Positions 1-9,211 of a DNA stretch of 30,974 nt are shown one piece after another. The notes beneath the pieces were generated by a model. It was not told the origin of the DNA. It saw only the letters and a list, made by a program, of their open reading frames with translations, and did not search any database. The stretch is from Sergeia podlipaevii. Its lineage: Eukaryota; Euglenozoa; Kinetoplastea; Trypanosomatida; Trypanosomatidae. Each line of letters opens with the position of its first letter. Position 1 is the first letter of the stretch. Both the position numbers and the translations under genes were made by a program. Location: positions 1-30,974 of the forward strand of contig JASANZ010002057.1 in assembly GCA_030849805.1 (NCBI GenBank). Reading direction: 5' to 3'.

Positions 1-560
1 GACCGTGGTGGGCTTTCCTCCCAACGTCCTCACCCAAGCTCAACCTGCGCAAGTGTGGTAACACGGCAAACAGCTGGGCAAGTAGTAGTGGCACACACGG
101 CCGTTCTCGAGGACGCAGCACACATGAGAAAATGTCATTGCAGTCAACGCATGGCCACACCTCACGTGTGCAGCTGTCCCCTGCAATGCTGTACCATTGT
201 GAAGGTTGCGGGGATTCACCCCTCTGACCAACTGTGCTGCCTTCATACAAAGAATTTCATATGGCTTGTGAAACGGCTTTAAGGGGCAAACGCAACGATG
301 GGGAAGGGGGGGAAGAGTCGATAGAGAAGAACGCGAAAGATAGTCACTGAGCCCGTCAATAGTCGCATTCAATGTGCACAAGACCACCATACGACATGGA
401 TGAGATGCTTGAAACCCTGACACAGGTCGTGTCAGCCACCAAGCACAAAGGTCCCACTCCTGCGAAAACAAGCGGACAAAACACCCACTATCCTCGCTGC
501 TGCTCCACTGCAGTGACGGTGATGCTGTGGGTGACTTCTGTGGACTCAATACAATCTACC
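1..560. other. GC-rich, coding-like block without a convincing gene
   Basis: This stretch is visibly richer in G and C than the spacers in the rest of the window and has long open frames on both strands. On the minus strand a frame is open from the TAG at 556-558 to a TGA at 40-42. Its first ATG is at 390, giving 116 codons, and the frame stays open beyond the TGA to the window edge. On the plus strand a Cys/His-rich frame is open from base 1 to the stop at 280-282, and another ATG-started frame covers 372-569. None of the translations resembles a family I know. The block may be a gene remnant or the edge of a dispersed repeat. If the plus-strand frame were real, a convergent strand switch would lie near 300-700. 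Confidence 0.3.
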
Positions 561-706
561 ATCCACTAATCCTGATATTATATTTCCACGCCAAATTACC
601 TCGCAAGCTCACCAAGAAAGCAAATCGATAAAATTAAAAGGGAAATGAGTCTAAAGCTATAGCAGCCGTACACACTCGTAACACAACGCGGGACGCACGC
701 TCACAC

Positions 707-2230
707 TCATATTGATATTTCTAACTTTCGCAAGGACGTTGCGCACGCCGTGCGATACGACACACGACTGTGATCTGTCGACGACCACAGCTGCATGTGG
801 CTCCCGGACAGAAACTCCTCCGCGCGACGGCGCGACTCATCGTTGAACATCATCGGCACGTACCACTGAACAAACGGCAGTGCAGCTCCCACACGCCGCA
901 CCTTTGCATAGCCGGCCATGTGCGCCATCATGGGGAACACGCGATGCGTGACACCATCCACAACATCCACGCCATCACGCGGCTTCAGGGACAGAAGCGG
1001 CGGGACAATGTCAATCACACCACTGCCCCCATGCACGCGGCGTTTGGTAAAACTCGCAGGGCCGCCGGACTGCTGGTACACCCTGCGGATGTACTCATCA
1101 TCAATTGGGTAGTAACGTGAGTGGTACACCAGTCTACCCAAACTGTTGTTATATTCATTTTCTCGAAAAGGGATATCATAAGTTAGCACTCCCTGACCCT
1201 TCGCCTCAGGCCAATGCTCATTGCTCAGCTGGTAGTGCATCTGAGCTCCAATAACAAACGGAGCGCTCAACTCCTGAAGCTCGTCCAGCTGCATCACCCC
1301 CGCACGCAACCCACTCGGCGACCGCAAGTGCTCCCACTGAGCGCGATCGTCCGCAAGCAGCGCGCCAACGTCCATCTCCCACACCCTCAGATCCTTGTAT
1401 AGACGGCCCACCACACTCTGGTCGCACTTCCACACACCCCTGTAAAGAGAACTGTGTGTTTCCGAGTAATTCACAATGGCTTGGTACACCTCACGCAGTG
1501 CCCACACACGCGCAACAACAGTGCCGCTGTTCAAGTAGCGCATTTTGTTAAGGTGCGACCTCACCCGTGGTGCGAGCACCATCCCGTGTTCCTCCGCGTA
1601 TGCCTTCGACGCATTTGTCATGATGTCAAAATCTGCTGCGCAAGAACTCGGTTCAGTATAAAAGTGTGGAGAATAGCAATTGCTTTCCACTGAAATCACA
1701 AACGGTGCCATTTTACGTCCCTCGCGCACAGCGCGCGGATCCACTTCACGCGGACTGGCAGCCGACTCGGTGATGAAGCGATCAATATACGGGAGCGGAT
1801 CCATCCCAGTGAAGATGGCGTCAGAGTCAGTGAAGATCAGCACACCCTCGTCAGACAGACCCGCTTTGTCAATCGACGCAAGCACAATATCAATTTTACT
1901 TAAAAGCCGGAAGTCTTGATAATTGTATCCAGTGACAACTGTCGGCAGCCCACTCATATACGCAGAGGCAACGTTGATGCACAGCTCATCGGTGATGCGT
2001 GTGCTGACAACAACTGCCATCACACGCACCTCGCCACCCTTGCCATCCGGGCGGAGCAGGTATACCTCCTCCTCATTGGGAAGTGAGGGTTTTAGAGATT
2101 GAGGTTCGCTGGAAGAAAAAAGCCACCATAGCAGCATGACCTGAAGCACAGTGAGCAAACACACGACAGCGCACAATGCCCTCTTCTCGACTTTGAGCGA
2201 CCTGAGCTTAACTTCCCATTTACTGGTCAT
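707..2230 (-). CDS. Type II membrane glycosyltransferase, PLOD/procollagen-glycosyltransferase-like
   Basis: Intact ORF of 507 codons starting at an ATG. A short basic cytoplasmic tail (residues 1-17) is followed by a membrane segment at about 18-38, the type II topology of Golgi or ER glycosyltransferases. The lumenal part carries the signature series of the GT domain in PLOD lysyl hydroxylases and related collagen glycosyltransferases: a metal-binding FTDSDAIF motif (D135, D137), RYLNSG at about 231-236, and a CDQS element at 269-272 in the place of the family's DDQ motif. Several N-glycosylation sequons are present. By family it should transfer a sugar from a nucleotide sugar to protein or glycan in the secretory pathway; the donor and acceptor cannot be read from the sequence. 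It lies downstream of a disrupted C2H2 gene and a disrupted surface-protein gene. The ORF itself is undamaged. Confidence 0.8.
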   Translation of the reverse strand: MTSKWEVKLRSLKVEKRALCAVVCLLTVLQVMLLWWLFSSSEPQSLKPSLPNEEEVYLLRPDGKGGEVRVMAVVVSTRITDELCINVASAYMSGLPTVVTGYNYQDFRLLSKIDIVLASIDKAGLSDEGVLIFTDSDAIFTGMDPLPYIDRFITESAASPREVDPRAVREGRKMAPFVISVESNCYSPHFYTEPSSCAADFDIMTNASKAYAEEHGMVLAPRVRSHLNKMRYLNSGTVVARVWALREVYQAIVNYSETHSSLYRGVWKCDQSVVGRLYKDLRVWEMDVGALLADDRAQWEHLRSPSGLRAGVMQLDELQELSAPFVIGAQMHYQLSNEHWPEAKGQGVLTYDIPFRENEYNNSLGRLVYHSRYYPIDDEYIRRVYQQSGGPASFTKRRVHGGSGVIDIVPPLLSLKPRDGVDVVDGVTHRVFPMMAHMAGYAKVRRVGAALPFVQWYVPMMFNDESRRRAEEFLSGSHMQLWSSTDHSRVSYRTACATSLRKLEISI

Positions 2231-3400
2231 GAGTGCGATTGCAGGTCAAAAGGTTCTGATGTGATAGAGAATTGACACTGAAAAACGCCACGCTGTGCAC
2301 AGATGAAAGTCCGTTGTGTAGACACTGACAAAGGCATTTAGCAATCAAAAAAAAAGTTAGCAAGAGAGATAAGGAAGGTATAGCATTGCCACGCAGTACA
2401 AGTAAGAAAAAAGATATGACAGAAGTAGAGTATTATACAAGTTTAACAGACAGCTAGTGTCTTAATTCACCTTGAAAGGTGGTCAGTTCGATAATATGTT
2501 GCCATCACCACCGAGTAGAAGGACTAGAACAACCTCTTTATTCTTACGACATGGGAAGTTCCGTACCACACTTCCAACATCCACAGTTGTAATGAGTCTC
2601 CGGAAGAAGCTTGACATTAGCGTTTGCTATGGGATCACAGCGTATTTATACTTGATACAATGAAAAAAGAAACAAAGAAGAAAGCTGCAAAGTAGTGAAA
2701 TCCACAACGCAACGTCGAATAACATACGTAGCAGCTCACTACAGCTAGCTAGTACGTGCCAGCTATGAATGAAGCAAGAAAACTGCCACAATATATCTGT
2801 GCTCAAAATGGAAAAAGGGAAAATCCACCAAGCAACATAAGAAAGCCTCCTCATCTTTACAGTGAAAACAATACTACTGTCACAAAATGACAAAGTCCCA
2901 TAACACAACTGAGGCCCTAAAAAAAAAAATGGAGGGCTAAAAAGATACTAAATATCACATTTGATGTCATAAAAGAAAATGGAAGTATCAGAAATGGAAA
3001 GCAGCTAATTTACAAAACAACCTTGATTAAACACATGCGCTTACAGAGAATGAATCGTACAAGAACATCAGCAATAAAGAAGAACAAAATACATTACTTA
3101 ATACATCTCTACCACTGGAGCTTCTCACAAAAGAAAAAGCGGGTACACTCAACAACAGCAAATAGATCTGTAGAGAGACGGGTTAATTCAAACAACTACC
3201 TGTCGGCATAACTGGTAAACTCTTTGAAATTGGAAAGGAAAAAGTTCAAAATAATAAGATATAAAGATTGTATATTTTTTAAAAATGTGTATTACTAAAA
3301 AAAACGAAGCGGCAACATAACGTGAACACCATTGATGTTGCATTGTCCCCGTAAGAGCACAGCCAACTCTCTTTACTATAATGATGTACCGTAAACGGAG
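2231..3400. other. AT-rich spacer, no gene seen
   Basis: The spacer has many A runs and short open frames rich in Phe, Leu and Lys, typical of untranslated DNA. An A9 run at about 2347-2355 followed by A/G-rich sequence to about 2380 reads as a polypyrimidine tract on the minus strand. It probably marks the spliced-leader acceptor region for the glycosyltransferase gene. The rest is probably 5' UTR of that gene plus 3' UTR of the disrupted gene upstream in transcription. Confidence 0.5.
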
Positions 3401-4750
3401 CTCCATCAAGCACATCCCAGCAAGCGATCTTCTTTTTTTTATTCGCAAACACCTATTTCCAAGGCTGCTCCGGCGCGCCAGCCACCATTCCAAATACCCC
3501 CTTACAAGCAATCGTCTAGAGCTTCGTATGCGCGAAGACGTGGATTGGTATCGCTTTCTGGGTTTCACCTCACCCATTTCATCCATCCTTGTGTACACGG
3601 CCAAAGCGGGGAGGGGAGGGGATACAGTCTGCTCGGAAGCGGAGACAGCGGCGGCCTCCTCATTCTTCTCCGGGGAGTCAATGAGAGCCTCAGCAGGTAG
3701 TTTGCAGACTCCGGCCAAGTACATGACAAGCTCCTGGCTGTTGAAGAGTTTGTCTCGCTTTATTTCCTGTAGGTTGTACTTGTTTCGGATGGTTGCTAAA
3801 GCTGGGCAGATGAGAAAGTTACTCGATGTCTCCACGCACCTCGTGTGACGGAGCCATGGCTTGTACTACGCATCTTAGTGGTACCTCTCTAAGTGTAATG
3901 CGAGGGAGGAATCATTGGCGAATGTCTTGCTGCACTGCGGGCAGAGAAGTCTAGTGGAAGAGTTCTGAGCAGTAACAGGCACGTCTTTCTTCGCAGCAAC
4001 CGTGTACTGTCTCACCTCGGGGTGCTTAGCGTGCATATGGAAGACAAGGCCGGCTGTGAAGGTGTAGGGCCGTTTGCAGAAGCTGCACGGGTGTAAAAAG
4101 GTTTTTGCGCAAGGCGCATTGTGTAAGTGACGGCGCTGCCAGCCGACGCGGGCAGCTGTGGGGCGTTGCAAGCGTGCTATGTGTCCCAGGTCTCTCGGAT
4201 AAGGATTTACCCCAGGGCTTGTATGCCGAAGTCACGACCCCGCAAACGTACGCGAGGTACATTTGCAGGCTCCTGGCTTCCCCCAACACGGGGTACTAGT
4301 CCCTGATACCAAAAAGAGGTGGCCGGTATCATCAGGGGACAGCACCACTGCCTGGTGAACAAAACGAATGGCTATAAAGACAGAAAGAAGCACTCCTTGA
4401 ATGCTGTCCACACCTCTCAATTGCAGTCCTTCTCTCGAAAAGCAGGCCTCTCTCCGCAACTGTGCTCTCTGGCATTGTCCTTCCCACGATAATTGCCCCT
4501 TCCCCGCTGTTTGTAGCACCTGCGCGAGCGCCTCTTCCTTGGCCACCCTAACCTTTCCTACCGAAACCATTGGCACCTCTGTGGGCAGCTTCTCTGGCAC
4601 ACAAGACGTTATCACCGTCGTGGCGGTAACATTCGGCAAAAGCAGCGTCCCTCTTCTGTGCAGCCACAGCGGCGGCCGCCAGGGGGTCCCGCAGCCAAGG
4701 CGTCATGTTCCTCAATATATGAGGCCAGCACACTTTGCTACTCTTCATGT
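3400..4750 (-). pseudogene. Disrupted C2H2 zinc-finger protein gene
   Basis: One minus-strand frame can be followed from about 4702 to about 3400, interrupted by TGA at 4232-4234, TAA at 3875-3877 and TAG at 3866-3868. It encodes two good C2H2 fingers, CX2CX12HX4H each. The first begins CSFCKRPYTF (about 4091-4026) and the second begins CPQCSKTF (about 3943-3878). After the TAA and TAG the frame continues into plausible protein (start of block LICPALATIRNKYN, then an Ala/Glu-rich linker and a basic tail). Upstream, the coding-like frame is a different one (block LRNMTPWLRDPLAA near 4715-4670, ending at 4548), so a frame change falls within 4548-4702. The 5' end would sit only about 50 bases from the preceding stop. 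Two-finger proteins occur in kinetoplastid mitochondrial RNA-editing complexes, but I cannot assign this one. Both 5' and 3' limits are approximate. Confidence 0.55.
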
Positions 4751-4797
4751 ATGGCAGTCTCTTCGCGCCGCTGAGCCCTTGCAGTCCCCTCAGCTCG

Positions 4798-5364
4798 TCA
4801 CTGCCGCTCCGCATGCTCCATCGCATACGTTCGAAGACACTGTCTGCGCCAGTAGCAGAAGAGAAGCACAACCAAACCGAATAAGAGAAGAAGTCCGCCG
4901 ACGATGGTACAGCAAGCGATAATGGCATCGTGTGCACTCTTAGAGAGAGAGCTGGACCCCAGGCTGGAGGCAGGAAAGCCAAGCGCTGTCAGTGCCATCA
5001 CCATTATTGGGTACAATGTTTGTGCAGTACTGCCCCCCGCACCGCCACTGTGCACCCCAGTGGCGGAGTCAAATGGCACAGACACACACACCACGACTTC
5101 GTCGGGGCTGTTAGCGGGGACAGCAAACACAATAGGAGTGGCGCCGCGAGCAATTCCCTGCGCCACAGACGACTGGCAGCTCTTGTCCTTGAGCAGGCCA
5201 ACGATCGCAGCCAAATCTGTCCGTGAATATGCAAGCTTCACCGTCACACGCACGCTGCGGTCCCCCTTGTCGTTTGGAAGCTCCTTCACAACATCAATCA
5301 CTGGGCGGTCAATTACCTCAATGGGAGTGGTGGGGGCAGTGATAGTGGAAGCGCTGACGCCGGC
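4798..5364 (-). pseudogene. In-frame continuation of the surface protein after TAG: fifth repeat and membrane anchor
   Basis: This 188-codon frame is in phase with the upstream surface-protein ORF and is separated from it only by the TAG at 5365-5367. It has a Thr/Pro-rich linker, a beta-rich stretch ending in a VVVCVSVP motif like the Cys-marked ends of the four upstream repeats, a hydrophobic Ala/Leu-rich segment, a Ser-rich spacer, and a strong membrane segment (start AIIACCTIVGGLLLLF) followed by a basic cytoplasmic tail. It ends at TGA 4798-4800. No ATG-started gene of its own is evident at its 5' end. It is therefore best read as the lost C-terminus of the upstream protein, or as a readthrough extension. 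The first hydrophobic segment also resembles a GPI-attachment signal, but the second segment and the tail argue for a transmembrane anchor. Confidence 0.65.
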
Positions 5365-6420
5365 CTAGCGCACACACGGATAGTACGTGCCTGCCGCCGC
5401 GGCCACCCACTCTTTAGAGGAGCTGCAGTCAGCAGTCACGTCCCCGGTGCAGCGTTCACCGCTGAGCAGGGCGGACTCAAAATTGTTGCCTCGCTGCACG
5501 GCATCAAGCGTTAAGTCAAAGTGGGTCGACGTGTTCGCGTACATGAAGGGCCCAACAGTTATTCCGTACTCGGACACAGTGAACTTCGTGTGCGACGGCA
5601 GGAGGCCAAGATCAAGTTTTCTGGCCAACTGAGCGCACACGGCGTAGGTGCCCCGTGGCACGACGACGCTCAGCCCCAGAGTGCTGGCGACGCTCGCTGC
5701 ACTAGACTTTGTGTACTCGCCGACTGGCACTGCGCACGTCGCGTCGGTGGCGTAAGGGAGGTTTGCCATCGGAGTGCTCGCGCTGGTCTCTCTCAGCCCG
5801 TATCGGAAGCTTGTAGCGGGCGAAGTCGTGAAGGGGTCAATCACAGGAACAGGTGTCAGCATCTCCCACTCATCCACCGATCCAGCAGTCTTGGCGCACA
5901 CATACATCACTTCAGTCTCTGGGGCTGTCACACTAATCTGGAAATTTGAAGCTAGCGTGATTGTGCCGCCAACAGGGTCATAGTTATATGTGTCACTCTT
6001 GTAAAACTGCACCTGCGTCCCGATTGGTACGTTGTCGCTCAGCTGGAAGATGATCATGGTATTCTTGGAGGCGGCCTTGGGCGATAGGGTGGCTGTGTCG
6101 AGATTGTACTGTTGCATGCTTGCCTGCCCCACAGCGTGACACACGCGCACTAGAGTCGCGGAGCCACTGCGCAGAAGAGTGGTGTTGCTGTTCAGTGCGG
6201 CAAAGGGGACCGTGAAGGTGCACGACGCCTCCTCGCAGTTCTGGGAACTCGACAGTAACACGCTGTCAGTCGCACTCTGCATCTTCGCAGAGAACGGGAT
6301 CCCAATCGCGTACGCCTCCACAGCAGCCTCCTCCACGCTCTTCTCGCCCCCGGCGTCTACTGCCCCAACGTGCACGAGCAGCACCGCCAGAGACAGGACA
6401 AGCACGTTCGTAGCACTCAT
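5365..6420 (-). CDS. Secreted or surface protein with cysteine-marked repeats, ends at an in-frame TAG
   Basis: The chosen start is the ATG at 6420; the frame upstream of it has no ATG. The first 23 residues are a clear signal peptide with hydrophobic core VLVLSLAVLLVHVGA. The mature part (351 codons in all) is beta-rich, with sequons and repeated short motifs of two or three hydrophobic or aromatic residues before Cys: VRVC at 94, VMYVC at 175, YAVC at 262 and YYPC at 349. The spacing is 81, 87 and 87 residues, suggesting tandem extracellular domains. The ORF stops two codons after the fourth motif at TAG 5365-5367, while the frame continues with a fifth domain and membrane anchor. As it stands the product would be secreted or non-functional. 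I do not recognise the family. A sequencing error, a recent nonsense mutation or stop readthrough could each explain the stop. Confidence 0.7.
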   Translation of the reverse strand: MSATNVLVLSLAVLLVHVGAVDAGGEKSVEEAAVEAYAIGIPFSAKMQSATDSVLLSSSQNCEEASCTFTVPFAALNSNTTLLRSGSATLVRVCHAVGQASMQQYNLDTATLSPKAASKNTMIIFQLSDNVPIGTQVQFYKSDTYNYDPVGGTITLASNFQISVTAPETEVMYVCAKTAGSVDEWEMLTPVPVIDPFTTSPATSFRYGLRETSASTPMANLPYATDATCAVPVGEYTKSSAASVASTLGLSVVVPRGTYAVCAQLARKLDLGLLPSHTKFTVSEYGITVGPFMYANTSTHFDLTLDAVQRGNNFESALLSGERCTGDVTADCSSSKEWVAAAAGTYYPCVR

Positions 6421-7187
6421 GAACTGAGACCTGGGAGGTATACGGGGGTTGGCGGCAGCATAGAGCAAAAAGGAACGATGCTATGAGCTCTATTCTTTTG
6501 TTTGTTTTGGATCATGCGCTACATTTATACAAATCCCTGAACAAGGAAAGCAAAAGAGCAAGGGGGTGAGCTGGCTACACGAATGGAAAAAAAAGAAAAG
6601 GAAATAGAGAAAGGGTACTCAGGTACCAGGCTGCGCTATTGCATGTAATATCATAGTCAGTGTCCAAGCAGCAACGGAGCTCTGGGAAAGCCGCAATACG
6701 TCAATGTGGATCCTAAGCACTCTGCTGTACGCTGTCTCCACAAAGCAAAACAGGAAATGGGATAAAAAGAAACACTGCCATAAAAAAGTACAAGATACAG
6801 TATTAAAAACCTAGTGCCATCAATACAAGTAGAAAACACGCTAGCTTGGGTTTGCATTTTGTCTCAGCTTGAAAAAGGTAAGAGAACTAAAAGGAGGAAG
6901 GTACAACTATATGGTGGATGTAAAAAAATAAAAATAAAAAAGAAATGAGAAGTAGAAAAGCTAGATAGGTGTGTAGGTCACGTTTGAAGAAGAGGCACAT
7001 AAAAAAAGCACGAAATATGCCGCTAAATGTCAGCAAAAGTAAACTAGTAAACAACAAAATGAGAAATGGTAAATTATTTCTCTTTGCTTTTTTCTGTTCA
7101 TAAAAGTACCAAAAAAAAAAAAGACATATATTTACATAACCGAACGCAGATAAAGCGGCTTTTGCCATGTGCGCTCGTGCGTCATCA
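6421..7187. other. AT-rich spacer, no gene seen
   Basis: Probably the 3' UTR of the coiled-coil gene (ends 7188) and the 5' UTR of the surface-protein gene. It has several A runs, including A11 at about 7111-7121. The short frames here are Phe/Leu-rich translations of polypyrimidine DNA. The A/G-rich stretch at about 6580-6613 is a candidate polypyrimidine tract for trans-splicing of the surface-protein mRNA. Confidence 0.5.
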
Positions 7188-8750
7188 CTAAAGAGCACCA
7201 TCACACAGCAACGAAAGCGGAGGAGCTGTGGGGCACATGCATGTGAAGAGCCGATTAATGCGCTTTACAACGTAGTTCTGCACGGACTTCTTCTCTACCA
7301 GAGAGTGAACTAAAGATAAATTTGGTAATGGATTATTGATGTTTCGTTCTGGAAGAACACCACCATCAGAAGAACATAACCGGGAAGCCATCTGAAGAGA
7401 ATCGTTCACTTCTATGAGCGCGTCAATGACGGCGGCGCGTACGGCCGCGTTGGTTTCTTGATCCAAGAAGTTGTGAGTTGTTCGTAGCGCATCTGTAGTT
7501 AAACTGACTGGTTTATAGTTCCCGCTAAGTTGAACAAGATGATACCGTCGTAGGTGATGCAACCTCTCCTTAGCGGCGGCAAGCTCGCGCACTACAATAT
7601 CCAACTGGCGGCGCGCCTGAACCAGTTCGTTGGTAACATCCCGGCTAGCGAGCATGGCGCGTTGGTGCCGCTCGCATGTGTCGCCGGCGAGTGCAGTCTC
7701 AGACAATGACGTGGGGGTATGTAGTGGGTTAAGTACGACCATTGCAGTGGAAGGTGCCGCAGGGAAGGCAGTCAGAACCGCTTTTGACGTACTCTCTTCA
7801 GAAAGCTGCTGAACTTGCTGCCGCAGCAAAGCGTTCCGCGACTGCGCCAACACGTGTTTCTGTCTCTCCAAGTCAACCAACCGCTGCAGATCCGTCGAGC
7901 CCTGTGCGACATCGGCGCGGGTGCGAAGACGACCCCCTGATTGTTTTTGCAGCTTCTGCAACTCTGCTAGCAGTTGGCTGCGGTTGTCGTCAGCAGGCGC
8001 TTTCGCACTTTGATAAACGGAGGACACCGTCAGTTCGCGGGCTGTGCGCTGCAAAGTGGCAGTCATGCTTTCCAGTGCAGCCTGCTGCATCGCTAAAGTG
8101 TCAGCCTGCATCCTCTCCATCGTATCGACGTGCTGACGGTGCTCGGAGTGATACTCTTCTGTCACCCGCTTGCACTCAATGAGCGCGGCCATGCGTTCAT
8201 TAAATGCGTGCTCAATTTCGTGGTCGTGAGCTACAAGGTCAAACAAACGACTCAGAACCATCTTCTGCTCAACATAAAACGAGCCCACCGTTCTGACCAT
8301 CTCCTTCGCCAGCTCGCACTCTGCGCTCTTGAGTTCGCGCAGCACCGCGTTCATTTCATTTGAAAACTTCTGATTGTCTGACTTCGCTGCCTCCTCTTCG
8401 GCAAGGTAGAGCTTCTCAAAGTCGTGCAGTGTCACCTTGGCAGTGTTCATGCTCTCCACTGTCTCCTTGAAACTGACCTCAGCCTTGAGAAACTCATCGA
8501 GTGCCCTCCCACAGCGCAGTCCGTCACGGGTTCCTTGCAGTCCATCAATAGCTGATGTAGTTGTGGCCGCAATGTCATAACGCACTCGAAATACATTTTC
8601 AGTAGCGGCTGTGTGAGCGCCATTAAAAAAAGATGGCGCTTTTCCTCTGTTGCTAATTCGATCCCATTGAATGTTTGCCTCCCATTCGTCGCCTGGTGGC
8701 TCCGGAGCCACCAGCTTCGGTGGCTGAGTGCCTTTCTTCCTCTTCCCCAT
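7188..8750 (-). CDS. Coiled-coil protein, 520 residues, probably cytoskeletal
   Basis: The ATG at 8750 (MGKRKKGTQPPK) is preferred. The same frame is open 111 codons further upstream, but that part translates a polypyrimidine tract and 5' UTR into an unnatural Phe-rich segment. After a basic, Pro-rich N-terminus of about 60 residues the protein is predominantly alpha-helical, rich in Glu, Lys, Gln, Arg and Leu. Long heptad-like stretches lie at roughly 70-250 and 260-420, separated by low-complexity loops. The last 100 residues are more globular. There is no signal peptide or membrane segment. Kinetoplastid proteins of this type are often flagellar, basal-body or axonemal components, but no motif here proves that. 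Confidence 0.8.
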   Translation of the reverse strand: MGKRKKGTQPPKLVAPEPPGDEWEANIQWDRISNRGKAPSFFNGAHTAATENVFRVRYDIAATTTSAIDGLQGTRDGLRCGRALDEFLKAEVSFKETVESMNTAKVTLHDFEKLYLAEEEAAKSDNQKFSNEMNAVLRELKSAECELAKEMVRTVGSFYVEQKMVLSRLFDLVAHDHEIEHAFNERMAALIECKRVTEEYHSEHRQHVDTMERMQADTLAMQQAALESMTATLQRTARELTVSSVYQSAKAPADDNRSQLLAELQKLQKQSGGRLRTRADVAQGSTDLQRLVDLERQKHVLAQSRNALLRQQVQQLSEESTSKAVLTAFPAAPSTAMVVLNPLHTPTSLSETALAGDTCERHQRAMLASRDVTNELVQARRQLDIVVRELAAAKERLHHLRRYHLVQLSGNYKPVSLTTDALRTTHNFLDQETNAAVRAAVIDALIEVNDSLQMASRLCSSDGGVLPERNINNPLPNLSLVHSLVEKKSVQNYVVKRINRLFTCMCPTAPPLSLLCDGAL

Positions 8751-9211
8751 GTAAGGGCTATAAAAAAAAACTATTCTCAATCGCAGTGCACTCAATTCTA
8801 ATGCTTGAAGATGAAAAGGGGGTGCTTTTCTCCAGATGTCGTATGCTATGTTATGTGCCAGCGTACGCGTGATGTGAAATGAATATACCAGCATAGTGGA
8901 AAAGAAGAAGAAAAAAAAGAAAAAAAACGTGAGAAGAAAGATAAGGGTAGCAGGCGTAAATAGCAGCGTGTAAGCAAATAGTAAAACTAGAGGAAAAAGT
9001 GAAGAAACACACAAAAAAAATTGGTGGCAAGCACTCCACACAACTTTTGAAGAGAGAAAGGGCGTGATAAATATGGATATCAATCATATGAAGGCAAAAG
9101 CACGCTACGTCGGTAGCGTGAAAGTAAGAATTTCCAACTGAGACAATGTTCTTTTTATTTTGTCATTGTTGTTTTGCTTTCGCTGGTAAAACTAACTTAC
9201 ACGCGCTGTAG
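8751..9211. other. Spacer with a strong trans-splicing polypyrimidine tract
   Basis: Holds the 5' UTR of the coiled-coil gene and the 3' UTR of the RNase HII gene. No gene is seen in it. Confidence 0.5.
8896..8942 (-). promoter_or_regulatory. Polypyrimidine tract for spliced-leader addition (coiled-coil gene)
   Basis: The plus strand is almost pure A/G here. The transcribed strand therefore reads as a run of T and C over about 45 bases, placed 145-190 bases before the ATG at 8750. Several downstream AG dinucleotides are possible acceptors; I cannot tell which one is used. The role is inferred from the general mechanism of trypanosomatid mRNA maturation. Confidence 0.5.

Noticed and set aside
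2627..2908. Minus-strand frame of 93 codons rich in Phe, Ser and Cys, resembling a membrane protein
   Set aside because: AT-rich spacer with low-complexity hydrophobic translation; no ATG context or family.
3188..3400. Frame continuing below the C2H2 pseudogene with a Phe/Ile-rich end
   Set aside because: The composition turns AT-rich and the translation looks like 3' UTR; no domain is visible.
3400..6420. Reassigned stop codons as in Blastocrithidia
   Set aside because: The long genes in the same window have no in-frame TAA, TAG or TGA.
6887..7204. Minus-strand hydrophobic frame of 105 codons
   Set aside because: Poly-T-derived Phe/Leu runs overlapping the end of the coiled-coil gene; typical of UTR.
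8751..9083. N-terminal extension of the coiled-coil ORF with a long poly-Phe segment
   Set aside because: It is the translation of a polypyrimidine tract and leader. The ATG at 8750 begins normal protein.
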